The translations under genes and the position numbers were made by a program. A DNA stretch of 64,000 bases from Bacteroidota bacterium (GTDB taxonomy: Bacteria; Bacteroidota; Bacteroidia; Chitinophagales; Chitinophagaceae), in assembly GCA_016712665.1 (NCBI GenBank), contig JADJQP010000002.1, forward strand, positions 522,501 through 586,500, in the 5' to 3' direction. The notes under the pieces are model-generated. The model did no database searches. It saw only the letters and a list, made by a program, of their open reading frames with translations, and was not told the origin of the DNA. Below are positions 30,690 through 39,676 of this stretch, piece by piece; position 1 is the stretch's first letter, and each line of letters begins with the position of its first letter.

Positions 30690-31337
30690 TTACAACGATT
30701 TCTTTGCCAAATACCAATCCACCATTTCCAAGTCACTCGCTTTCCTCTCAGCCAATGCCTCTAGCGTTTTTGGAGCAGGAATGATGACCTTATCGCCGAG
30801 CTGCCAATTAAGTGGCATCGCACATTTATACTCATCAGAGGTTTGCAAGGCAAGAAGGGTTCGTTTTATCTCTTCCATATTTCTTCCTACGTTTAACGGG
30901 TAATACATGATGAGTCGTACTTTACCTACCGGATCAATAATAAATACTGCCCGTACAGCAGCCGTTTCACTCTCCCCTGGTTGTAGCATTCCATACAACT
31001 TCGAAATTTGCATATCAATATCAGCAATAATCGGAAACTCAAATAGTATACCGGTTTTCTCCTGCACAGCATTTACCCAAGCGATATGTGCATGAATACT
31101 ATCGATACTCAAACCGATTAGTTTGGTATTGTGTGCAGAAAAGAAGTCCTTTTCCTTTGCAAATCCCATCATTTCCGTAGTGCAAACAGGCGTAAAATCA
31201 GCAGGATGCGAAAATAGTACCACCCAATTACCTTTGTTATAATTCGAAAATTTCAAAGGCCCTATGGTAGTAAGCGCTTCAAAATCGGGAGCCATATCTC
31301 CGATACGGGGCATCATGTGACTAATTGTATTTTCCAT
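30690..31337 (-). CDS. 1-Cys peroxiredoxin (Prx6-type)
   Basis: A 215-residue peroxidase that reduces peroxides or persulfide-derived oxidants. The active site PVCTTE is at about 51-56 within HPADFTPVCTTEMMGFA, and a conserved Arg lies in PVGKVRLIMYYP. The C-terminal extension (about 160-215) is that of the Prx6/1-Cys group. It lies between the persulfide dioxygenase gene and the rhodanese operon on the same strand and has 35 bp to the gene upstream. Its role in protecting from reactive sulfur or oxygen species is inferred from context. Confidence 0.92.
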   Translation of the reverse strand: MENTISHMMPRIGDMAPDFEALTTIGPLKFSNYNKGNWVVLFSHPADFTPVCTTEMMGFAKEKDFFSAHNTKLIGLSIDSIHAHIAWVNAVQEKTGILFEFPIIADIDMQISKLYGMLQPGESETAAVRAVFIIDPVGKVRLIMYYPLNVGRNMEEIKRTLLALQTSDEYKCAMPLNWQLGDKVIIPAPKTLEALAERKASDLEMVDWYLAKKSL

Positions 31338-31372
31338 AAAAACGATTTTTTAAATATGATTCAAATTGTAAA

Positions 31373-32785
31373 CTATAACATGGTGCTTGGGCAAACATAC
31401 TCGGTTTTAGGAACATTCGTTTTTGAAATCCCTGAAAACCCTTCCCGTACATCCACAAACTGATTCCAACCTCTTTGTTTTAGAATGGAGGCCGCTATCA
31501 TGCTTCGGTACCCTCCGGCACAATGAATTACAAACAGCTTTTCCTTAGGAAATTCTGCCAAATGCTTATTGATTTCATTGAGTGAAACACTGTTGGCACC
31601 CACTACGTGCTCGCTTTCGAACTCACTCTTCTTTCTTACATCAAATACAGGTAAGTCTCCTTGAGCATACATCTTTTCAAATTCTTCGGCGCTGATTCTA
31701 TTGATGGTATCCACTTCCTTTCCGGCATTTTTCCATGCATCAAAACCACCCTCCAAATAACCAATAGTGCCATCATACCCAACACGAGATAATCGGATCA
31801 TAGCTTCTTCTTCAGCACCTAAATCCGTAACTAATAACAAGGTTTGCTTGATATCAGGAATCATCTCACCAACCCACTGTGCAAAACTACCATCTAAACC
31901 AATATTGATACTATTGGGAATAAAGCCTTTTGAAAAAACCTCTGCATTTCTGGTATCCAACACCAATGCATCAAATTCATTGGCAGTATGCTCAAACGCT
32001 TCAGGGTTTAATGCCTTATGACCTCGTTCCATCACGGTATCTAAACTCTCATACCCTTGAATATTCATCAACACATTCTTAGGGAAATATCCAGGAGGCG
32101 CTGTCAGACCAGTGAGAATCGCTTTTACAAATTCATCCTCAGTCATTTCTTGCAATGCATAGTTCACCTCTTTCTGATGCCCCAATGTATCTGTGGTTTC
32201 TTTACTCATTTTCTTCCCACACGCACTTCCTGCACCATGATTTGGATACACAATCAGATCATCGCTTAAGGGCATAATCTTTTCTCTTAACGAATGATAG
32301 AGATGCCTTGCCAATTTATCTTCAGTTAAATCTTCAATAACATGTTGCGCTAAATCAGGTCGACCTACATCACCTATAAACAAGGTGTCACCAGTGATGA
32401 TTCCATGCTCCTTTTGATTTTCATCAATTAATAAATAGGTGGTGCTTTCCATTGTGTGACCCGGTGTATGAATCACCTTTACAGAGTATTCTCCAATTTT
32501 AAATATTTCACCATCAGAAGCTTTTATGATTTCATACGCCGGATGTGCGTTCGGACCATACACAATTTGAGCGCCGGTTTTCTTTGCCAGATCAAGATGA
32601 CCACTGACAAAATCTGCATGAAAATGCGTTAAGAAAACATACTTGATAACCGCATTATTTGCTGCAGCTCAATCAATGTATGGTTGCACCTCTCTCAATG
32701 GATCAAATATGGCGGCTTCTCCATTGCTTTCAAGATAGTAGGCGGCATGTGCAATGCAACCTGTATAAATTTGTTCTACTTTCAT
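31373..32785 (-). CDS. MBL-fold persulfide dioxygenase-rhodanese fusion (CstB-like), in-frame stop
   Basis: This enzyme of about 470 residues oxidises persulfide to sulfite and passes sulfur on. It has a metallo-beta-lactamase domain (THFHADFVSGH, about 58-68, iron-binding), then a rhodanese-like domain lacking catalytic Cys (LLLVTDLGAEEEA), then an active rhodanese domain (FVIHCAGGYRS). This is the CstB layout of Staphylococcus. The gene is interrupted at codon 39 by TGA (32669-32671), with the same frame open on both sides (VQPYID-stop-AAANNAVIKYV). Relatives usually have a residue such as Arg here, so CGA to TGA is the simplest change. Translation could begin at an internal start, but would then lack the first metal motif. 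Confidence 0.88.
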
Positions 32786-32834
32786 TTTGTTATATTTTTA
32801 TGATGCAAAGTTCTATAAATGTAATTCAATTTAC

Positions 32835-32850
32835 TGCTACTATTGTTACA
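32835..32850. promoter_or_regulatory. Candidate Crp/Fnr-type operator before the persulfide dioxygenase gene
   Basis: TGCTACTATTGTTACA has a perfect right half (TGTTACA) and a left half with two mismatches. It is 50 bp upstream of the ATG at 32785. Confidence 0.5.
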
Positions 32851-32919
32851 CTATCTATATGATTTTTATCACTTTTATTTCCTTTTCACAATAAAGGAAT
32901 CCTTTTATATAAAAACACA

Positions 32920-34185
32920 TTATGCCTTACCGGATAAAATCCGATTCCAATAGAGCCAAGGCAGAATCTTGGTTTTTAAAATCCACATACTCCATCTAGG
33001 TATTGCCTGATTAAATGGGAAGGTCATGGTTGGCTTATTCGAGTAGTCAAACTCTGCTAACATCAGTTTCCCATATTCTGTAGGTATTGGACAGGCACTA
33101 TATCCTTCGTATTTTGCAACAGGCATTTTGCCCTCTAAAAACGAAATTACGTTAGCCACCACCACGGGCGCTTGCTTTCGAATGGCAGCACCTGTTTTAC
33201 TGCAGGGCGCACTGGAACAATCCCCTAAAGAAAAGACATTCTTAAATCGGGTATGTTGCATTGTATTTTTATCTACTTCTACATATCCATATATATTGGC
33301 AGCATCTGCTAATGTACTTCTTTTAATAAAATCAGGGGCTGACTGCGGTGGCACGGCATGACAAAAATCTAACTCAAGTGACACTACTTTTGTATCGGCA
33401 TCTTTCTCTTCAATTTAAAAGATATTACAGTCTTTAAAAGAAGCCTCAATCTGCTGAACCGACGGCTCTTTTGTTTCAAAAGAAATTCGGCGATTGGCTC
33501 CCTCCACAGCTACCACATTCACACCAAAATGTGTTTGGATATGCCCCCTCCTTACAACTCCTTCTAAAGTAGCAGCGTACTCTTTAATACCGAAAATAAT
33601 ACTGCTACCAGAAAGATAATGCACATTACATTTATCCAAAATGCCCTTCTTACGCCAATAGTCTACAGCAAGATACATAATTTTATGGGGAGCGCCTCCA
33701 CATTTAATAGGTGATGAAGGATTGGTAAAAATGGCAGTCCCCCCTTTGAAATTCTTTATCATTTCCCATGTGTACGCTGCATGACCAAAGCTATAGTTTG
33801 AACTGACATTATTCCGACCCAAACTTTCTTTCAATCCGGCAATTTTGGCCCAATCGAGTTGTATACCCGGACATACAATTAACGCATCGTACGAATACGT
33901 ATTTCCCAAAGTTGTGGACACCTGATTTTGTTCCGGTGCGAAAGCGGTAACCGCTTCTTTAATCCAGGTAGTTCCTTTAGGTATAAAATCTTTCTGATCT
34001 CTTTCCGTTTTCTTAATATCAAAAATACCTGCGCCAACCAAGGTCCATGCTGGTTGGTAATAATGTTTGTCGGCCGGATCGATGATGCCGATTTGCAAAC
34101 GGGCGTTCTTTCGTAATAATTGGGATGCAACGGATAGCCCGGCGTTGCCTCCACCAACAATTAAAATTTGAAAATGGTTTGTCAT
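32920..34185 (-). CDS. Sulfide:quinone oxidoreductase (type II/SQOR-like), in-frame stop
   Basis: This FAD flavoprotein oxidises sulfide to persulfide and passes electrons to quinone at the membrane. It has an N-terminal GGGNAGLSVA dinucleotide site (about 10-19), a redox Cys in PIKCGGAPHKI (about 158), and a second in GDCSSAPCSKTGAA near the C-terminal FAD motif. The C-terminal helices (WSMWILKTKILPWLYW) probably touch the membrane. TAA at 33415-33417 cuts the gene after codon 256, but the same frame resumes (IEEKDADTKVVSLELDFCHAVPPQSAP) with no gap, so a CAA or AAA to TAA change is likely. Both halves keep full family similarity. Confidence 0.88.
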
Positions 34186-34245
34186 ACATTAAGAATTTTC
34201 ATGAATGAATTTTCATGCAATTTCCGACTTTCAGACTGGATATTA

Positions 34246-34261
34246 TGTGACATTTGTTACA
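34246..34261. promoter_or_regulatory. Candidate Crp/Fnr-type operator before the sqr gene
   Basis: TGTGACATTTGTTACA differs from the perfect palindrome by one base in the left arm. It is 61 bp upstream of the sqr start at 34185. Confidence 0.6.
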
Positions 34262-34271
34262 GTGGAACTAT

Positions 34272-35069
34272 TTATTTCAAAATAGTTTCTTTGAGAATAA
34301 TATACATTCCCATTATTAAGACAAACCAACCAAAGGCAGGCTTTAATTTGGCCCCATCAATTTTCTTAGATAAGGTTGCACCAATAAAGATTCCTGCTAT
34401 GGCAAATGCTGAAACTTTGCAAAGAAAAATCCAGTCAACCGTTGCATCTCCACCTTCACCAAAAAAACCAATGAGTGATTTGGCTGCAATTATAACTAAT
34501 GAAGTTCCTACTGCTTCTTTCATAGGTAGTTTTGACAATAGCACCAATGCCGGGATAATCAAAAAACCACCACCTGCGCCCACCAAACCCGTAAGAACTC
34601 CCACTACGGCTCCTTCAATTAAAATAAGTGGATAATTAAATGTTTGCGCTCCGTCCGCTTCGATAACTTTCTTAGTATCCTTCTTTATCATACTATACGA
34701 TGCTGCAATCATCAGTACTGCAAAAAGCAGCATCATGAGAATACTTTTGGTCACTATAAAATTGCCAATGGTAAACACTTCTTTGGGAATGGCAGGCACC
34801 AAATAGGCCCTGGTTGCGAATACAGCCACAATAGAAGGAATTCCAAACACGATGGCTGTTCTGATATTAACTAAGCCTTTCTTAAAATAGGCAATGGAAC
34901 CTACGGCACTTGTTAGGCCCACAATAAAAAGAGAATACGAAGTGGCCATCACTGCGTCAATGCTAAATAAATAAACGAGTACCGGCACTGTTAAAATACT
35001 TCCACCACCACCGATTAACCCTAATGCAACACCAATTAATATTGAAGATAAATAGCCAATTATTTCCAT
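34272..35069 (-). CDS. TauE/SafE family sulfite exporter
   Basis: A 265-residue membrane protein with about eight helices arranged as two repeats, each opening with the LIGGGGSILTVPVLVY / LVGAGGGFLIIPALVL signature. TauE-type proteins export sulfite and related organosulfonates. In this island it would remove the sulfite made by the persulfide dioxygenase. The gene lies upstream of sqr on the same strand with a 86-bp gap containing an operator candidate. Confidence 0.92.
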   Translation of the reverse strand: MEIIGYLSSILIGVALGLIGGGGSILTVPVLVYLFSIDAVMATSYSLFIVGLTSAVGSIAYFKKGLVNIRTAIVFGIPSIVAVFATRAYLVPAIPKEVFTIGNFIVTKSILMMLLFAVLMIAASYSMIKKDTKKVIEADGAQTFNYPLILIEGAVVGVLTGLVGAGGGFLIIPALVLLSKLPMKEAVGTSLVIIAAKSLIGFFGEGGDATVDWIFLCKVSAFAIAGIFIGATLSKKIDGAKLKPAFGWFVLIMGMYIILKETILK

Positions 35070-35118
35070 GAATTTGATTTAAATTTTTACAAAGATGCGA
35101 ATAAGGCACATCGATTTT

Positions 35119-35134
35119 AGCTACAATAGTTACA
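35119..35134. promoter_or_regulatory. Weak Crp/Fnr-type half-site before the tauE gene
   Basis: AGCTACAATAGTTACA keeps the right half GTTACA but has several mismatches on the left. It is 50 bp before the tauE start and overlaps the last bases of the regulator gene. Confidence 0.4.
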
Positions 35135-35753
35135 TTAGAATTATTTTATTTCTTCCCAATTGAAGCTCTTTGTTTTCCTCCAATTGCTTTAATAACCTCG
35201 AAACCACTACCCTCGCAGTACCTAGTTCGTTCGCAAGTTGTTCATGGGTTACATACAAAGTATTGCTTTGCGTAAGATCGGCTTTCTTTTCAAGAAGCGA
35301 AAGCAATCGTTCATCCACTTTCTTAAAGGCAATTTCATTAATAATATTCAGCAATTCTTCAAATCGTTTATGATACAACTTAAAAATATAATCAAGCCAT
35401 TGCGGGTACTCCTTTATAAACAAGGTTACTTTATTCATTGGTAAAAACAATATTTCTGCATCTTCTTCTACTTCTGCCTTTACTTTACTGGTTTCGTGAT
35501 GGATCCCACCTAAAAATGACATTATGCAACTTTCTCCTGCTTTAATATAATAAAGAAGAATTTCTCTCCCATCCTCGTCCGTTCTAATTACCCGAATACT
35601 TCCCTTGGTGACAATTGGAATGGCTTGAATATTCGCATTTTCGTTCAAAATAATTTCTCCTGCGGTATAGTTTTTTAAGGAGCAGTGCTCGTATAACTTT
35701 TCAATTAAGTCAGGTGAAGTCTTAAATTCTTCGATTTCAGATAAATTTGTCAT
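35130..35753 (-). CDS. Crp/Fnr-family transcriptional regulator
   Basis: A 207-residue regulator with an N-terminal cyclic-nucleotide-type sensor domain (about 1-130; GEIILNENANIQAIPIVTKGSIRV) and a C-terminal winged helix (about 150-207; THEQLANELGTARVVVSRLLKQLEE with the recognition helix). It has a Cys in the sensor (HCSLKNY, GESCIMSF) that might sense redox or sulfur species, though no Fe-S cluster motif of FNR type is seen. It heads the sulfur island on the same strand and is the likely binder of the palindromes found upstream of sqr, rhodanese and other genes. The ligand is unknown. Confidence 0.9.
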   Translation of the reverse strand: MTNLSEIEEFKTSPDLIEKLYEHCSLKNYTAGEIILNENANIQAIPIVTKGSIRVIRTDEDGREILLYYIKAGESCIMSFLGGIHHETSKVKAEVEEDAEILFLPMNKVTLFIKEYPQWLDYIFKLYHKRFEELLNIINEIAFKKVDERLLSLLEKKADLTQSNTLYVTHEQLANELGTARVVVSRLLKQLEENKELQLGRNKIILM

Positions 35754-35956
35754 CTGACAAATTTACGACTTCATTTGAGGAATCCGAATATTTCGTATTC
35801 ACTCCATGGAATTCAGTATCGAAATAATGAATCCAATTAACTGCAGTAGCACTATTTACCCCGACCAAAAAGGCACCTTGCCAAAAGTTTTTATACTTTT
35901 GTGCTGCAGTCTGTATGGATACATATGCTATCTATTATCGCTGTATTAGTGATACC

Positions 35957-36334
35957 ATGAATAAAATAAAAATAATTAACCTTTGTGTTGGCCTTAGCTC
36001 ACTTATTGGATATCTTGAATGGGGCAAAAGTCAGCATCGCTTTATTTTTCAGGTAATTGCTGAATTATTTACACGTAAAACCAGTGTACATTCTTTTGCA
36101 CATCCCTTGATACTTCTTCCCTTCGTTGGACTTCTTTTATTAATCATTACCCTATTCCAGAAAATCCCAAATAGGATATTATCATTGTTGGGTCTTCTAT
36201 TGTTGAGCAGCATCATGTTATTGCTCCTTTTTATTGGCTTTATGGTACCCAATATCAAAATGATACTGGCTGCATTACCTTTCCTCATTTCCGGAATCTT
36301 CAGTTTGCGATACAACTGGAGAAAAACTAAATAA
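35957..36334 (+). CDS. Four-helix membrane protein of unknown function
   Basis: A 125-residue membrane protein. I use the ATG at 35957 (MNKIKIINLCVGLSSLIGYLEWG) since the longer upstream start adds a non-membrane extension. About four hydrophobic helices are seen (about 4-20, 43-63, 68-90, 97-115). No conserved domain recognised. It is a single-gene unit with a clear terminator. Confidence 0.7.
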   Translation: MNKIKIINLCVGLSSLIGYLEWGKSQHRFIFQVIAELFTRKTSVHSFAHPLILLPFVGLLLLIITLFQKIPNRILSLLGLLLLSSIMLLLLFIGFMVPNIKMILAALPFLISGIFSLRYNWRKTK

Positions 36335-36362
36335 AAGAAGTACCCCATTGGATACTTCTTTT
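36333..36362. terminator. Bidirectional terminator
   Basis: Ten-bp stem AAAAGAAGTA / TACTTCTTTT with a 10-nt loop, between two convergent genes. Confidence 0.75.
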
Positions 36363-36379
36363 ATTTCATGGGCTTGTAT

Positions 36380-39300
36380 CTATTTTGCTATTTGAATTCT
36401 ATGAACAAAAACCCTCTGATTAATTACAATACGAAGTAAATACATCCCTTCACTCATACCTGAGAAATCCAACTTCGCAATACCTCCAGATGAAACATCA
36501 TTGTCGCGAAAAACGCAATCTCCTTTCATATCCAACAACAACACAGATATCTTTGCGCCACTGTAATCTTTCAAATCAATAAATAGTTGACCTGCCGTTG
36601 GATTAGGATAAATAAGCAGACCAGGAATTTGCTGACTTATCACCCCATCCACTAGAGTTACTTCAAGGATTCTTTGGATGGTATCGGAACCACAATCATT
36701 GAAAGCAATTAAACTCAGAGTGTAAATACCGATTGCTAGATATGTATGTGTTGGGGAGGCAATCATGGCGCTATCGCCATCACCAAAATACCATTTATAT
36801 GACGTGGCAAATTTACTACTATCTGTAGTGGCAAGTACTCCATTGAGGAGGGTGTACCCAAAATTCGCCACTGGAAGCGAGTCAATTCCAATAGAGATAG
36901 TGTCTGCGTAAATACAGCCGTTTAAAGTAACGTTGCACCAATAATCGCCCAATTGATTAACTGTAAGAGTATCTGCTGAACTATTGTCGTTCCACAGTAC
37001 CACTGCTCCGATGATTGGTTGATTCAGGGTCAATTGGCTACCTTCACAAATACTGGTATCGGCACCTAAACTAAACTGCGGAATGGCATTAACTGTAATG
37101 GCAATCGAACTACTATTGCTGCAAAAATTTCCATCCGTTCCGGTTACAGTGTATATGCCACTGGTAGTGGCTGCAAATGGTATATTGTCTGTAATAACTT
37201 GTGGCCCATTCCAAGTATAGGTTATTGCCCCACCACCTGCCAATGTTAATGAAGTGCCTTCACAAAGCGTATCGTTAGGATCCACTACTGAAACCACAAC
37301 ACTTGGCAAGGCGCTCACTTCGATTGCCTGTGTTGCGGTGTTGGTACAAGAAAATGCATTGCTACCTGTTACGGTATAAATTCCTGTAGTGAATGCAGTA
37401 AAGGGAGTAGCGTCGGTAATTATCTGTGGGCCAGCCCAACTATATGAGATAGCACCGGCACCCGATAAAGTCAACAGCGTACCACTACAAACCGTATCGT
37501 TTGGAGAAACCGCACCAATAGTAACGAGTGGCAGAGCATGTACTGTTAGCAACGCCGAGGTGGAATTGCTGCAACCATTAGCATCTGTGCCGGTAAGAAT
37601 GTAAGTACCTGTAATGTTTGCATTAAAAGGAGAAGCATTTATAATGGGTTGTGGACCAGACCATAAATAGCTCAAGGCACCTGCTCCTGACATAGTAACC
37701 GCGGTACCACTACAAATACTATCGTTAGGCACAATGGATGCCACAGTAACATTGGGCAATGCTTGAACCGTCAATAACATAGTAGCAGAATTGCTACAGA
37801 GATTTGCATCTGTACCCACAACCGTGTATACTCCACTGTTTAAGGCCATGAATGGCGTATTATCGAATAGTAACTGCGGGCCTGTCCATACATAGCTTGC
37901 TGCCCCGTTTCCTGCAAGGGTAACCAATGTACCGTTGCAAACGGTATCATTGGGATTTACTGTAGCCACAGATACTATAGGCAATGGATGCACCACCACC
38001 TCAATTGAATCTGTATTGCTACAAATTCCATTTGACCCAGTGAGTGTATAAGTAGCAGTGCTTACAGGCGCAAAGGGTTGATTATTGACCAAACCATTTG
38101 ACCAGGTATAGGTGTTTGCGTTCCCCTGCGCAATGAGAGTTGTGCTTTGACCCAAACAAAGCGTGTCATCGGTGACTGTGGCTGTAACAGTGGGTAATGA
38201 ATGAACCGTAATATACGCTTGTTGAATCGTATCATCTTGCAGATTCATCAAGGTGTCGGTACCTAACAGCGTAACCGTGTAAGATCCAGAGGCGGCATAA
38301 AAGTGCACAGGTGTCGAATCTGTACTGGTATATCCATCGCCAAAATCCCATTGATACAAATCGGTATCAAAACTATTGTTTACAAAGGATACCGTTCCTG
38401 TATCACAAAACTCGGTAGCGTTTGAATAAAAGGAAGCCATTGGTTTGGGTGTTCTAAAAAAGGAATCGGTTTGAACCACACTCCATCTATGCGTAGTGTC
38501 TAGAAACTGAATATTAAACGTCCTATCCCCTTTTGGAACATTCAACATATTAATCGAGGTGCTCACATTATAATCGTTGATTGGACTTGCCAATTGTATA
38601 TAAGTGGCGGAGGCAATATTGTCATCAGCCCAATATCGATATCCTACAATAACATTGCTCAATCCCATAATTGGATGGGTTTTATAAATAAATTGTGTCA
38701 AGGCCTGGCTCCATAAATTGGTGGTGTCTTTAAAGCGAATAGTGACAGTGTGCAAACCCTCCGGCATATTTCCGGTTGGTAATGAATTTATCAGATGATA
38801 GTCGGCAACGGGAGTCACAGCTTGGGTGATTTGGCTACCAAAATCATTATCAAACCAATATTGAAAGGAGGTTATCAATTGTTGATTGGCTTGCGAAGAC
38901 TGCGTTTTTGTAAAAAACTGACTCAATACCTGACTCCATTTTCCGCTTACATCCTTAAATCGAACATTCACAACATGCAACCCTACGGGTAGTAGATTGG
39001 TAGTGAGGTTACTCTGTAAGTTAAAATTTTGTAGGGGAGCGATGCTTGTATTTATTTTATTCACATAATCATTATCAAACCAATACTCATACTCCTTAAT
39101 TTCGTTTTGTGCAACTCCTCCTTGATCTCCTTTATAGAAAAAACTACTTACCACCTGACTCCATTTTCCACCGCTATCCTTAAATCGGATATTCATCACA
39201 TGGAGTCCGGGAGATGCAAGCGCTGCACTTACATTTCCACTTAGCTGAAAGTTGGGAGTGGCCACAATGATAGCACTCACTTTAGAGGCATAGTCATTAT

Positions 39301-39619
39301 CAAACCAATACTCATACGAAACAATATCTGTTTGTACAGCAGCTCCGCCTTGAAATTGCTTAAAGAAAAAACTGGAAGTGACCTGACTATATCGGGAGCT
39401 ATCATCTTTGAAACGTACATTAAAAACATGAAGTCCACCTGCTAAACCAGCCGTAGGAATGGTACCGGCCAACTGATAGCTCACTACCGGCGTGATAGTA
39501 GTTGTTACCTTTGACAAAAAGTCGTTGTCAAACCAATATTCATAAGACTTGATTTTATTCTGCGAGAAACCTTGATTGAAGGATAGCAGACAATACATGA
39601 TAAATAGTATCTTTTTCAT
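36380..39619 (-). CDS. Giant repeat-containing secreted protein with T9SS type A tail
   Basis: This protein of 1079 residues has a signal peptide (about 1-19). Next come five copies of a repeat of about 68 residues (about 22-375) marked by YEYWFDNDF, LHVFNVRFKD and WSQVxSxFFxK; the motif is similar to a metal-binding EF-like loop (DNDxxxK), but this is only a resemblance. Then a PKD domain (YQWDFGDGYTSTDSTP, about 395-475), six Ig-like repeats of about 75 residues (VxPNDTxCxGTxxTLxG...YTVTGTDxNxCSN), another PKD domain (YKWYFGDGDSAMIASPTH) and the type A sorting tail (LLIYPNPTAGQLFIDL). It is probably a surface adhesin. No catalytic motif is seen. Confidence 0.88.
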   Translation of the reverse strand: MKKILFIMYCLLSFNQGFSQNKIKSYEYWFDNDFLSKVTTTITPVVSYQLAGTIPTAGLAGGLHVFNVRFKDDSSRYSQVTSSFFFKQFQGGAAVQTDIVSYEYWFDNDYASKVSAIIVATPNFQLSGNVSAALASPGLHVMNIRFKDSGGKWSQVVSSFFYKGDQGGVAQNEIKEYEYWFDNDYVNKINTSIAPLQNFNLQSNLTTNLLPVGLHVVNVRFKDVSGKWSQVLSQFFTKTQSSQANQQLITSFQYWFDNDFGSQITQAVTPVADYHLINSLPTGNMPEGLHTVTIRFKDTTNLWSQALTQFIYKTHPIMGLSNVIVGYRYWADDNIASATYIQLASPINDYNVSTSINMLNVPKGDRTFNIQFLDTTHRWSVVQTDSFFRTPKPMASFYSNATEFCDTGTVSFVNNSFDTDLYQWDFGDGYTSTDSTPVHFYAASGSYTVTLLGTDTLMNLQDDTIQQAYITVHSLPTVTATVTDDTLCLGQSTTLIAQGNANTYTWSNGLVNNQPFAPVSTATYTLTGSNGICSNTDSIEVVVHPLPIVSVATVNPNDTVCNGTLVTLAGNGAASYVWTGPQLLFDNTPFMALNSGVYTVVGTDANLCSNSATMLLTVQALPNVTVASIVPNDSICSGTAVTMSGAGALSYLWSGPQPIINASPFNANITGTYILTGTDANGCSNSTSALLTVHALPLVTIGAVSPNDTVCSGTLLTLSGAGAISYSWAGPQIITDATPFTAFTTGIYTVTGSNAFSCTNTATQAIEVSALPSVVVSVVDPNDTLCEGTSLTLAGGGAITYTWNGPQVITDNIPFAATTSGIYTVTGTDGNFCSNSSSIAITVNAIPQFSLGADTSICEGSQLTLNQPIIGAVVLWNDNSSADTLTVNQLGDYWCNVTLNGCIYADTISIGIDSLPVANFGYTLLNGVLATTDSSKFATSYKWYFGDGDSAMIASPTHTYLAIGIYTLSLIAFNDCGSDTIQRILEVTLVDGVISQQIPGLLIYPNPTAGQLFIDLKDYSGAKISVLLLDMKGDCVFRDNDVSSGGIAKLDFSGMSEGMYLLRIVINQRVFVHRIQIAK

Positions 39620-39676
39620 TTTGTTATTTTTTGGACCTTTCCTCTGATAAGGGCCTTATTATATTAAATATTTTAA

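Noticed and set aside
31361..31376. TGTAAACTATAACA as a sixth operator before the peroxiredoxin gene
   Set aside because: The right half matches poorly and the spacing differs from the others, so I did not count it.
32669..32671. Selenocysteine or recoded TGA in the persulfide dioxygenase gene
   Set aside because: No SECIS-like hairpin is seen just after the codon, the position is not an active-site Cys, and the neighbouring gene has TAA, which is not recoded in this way.
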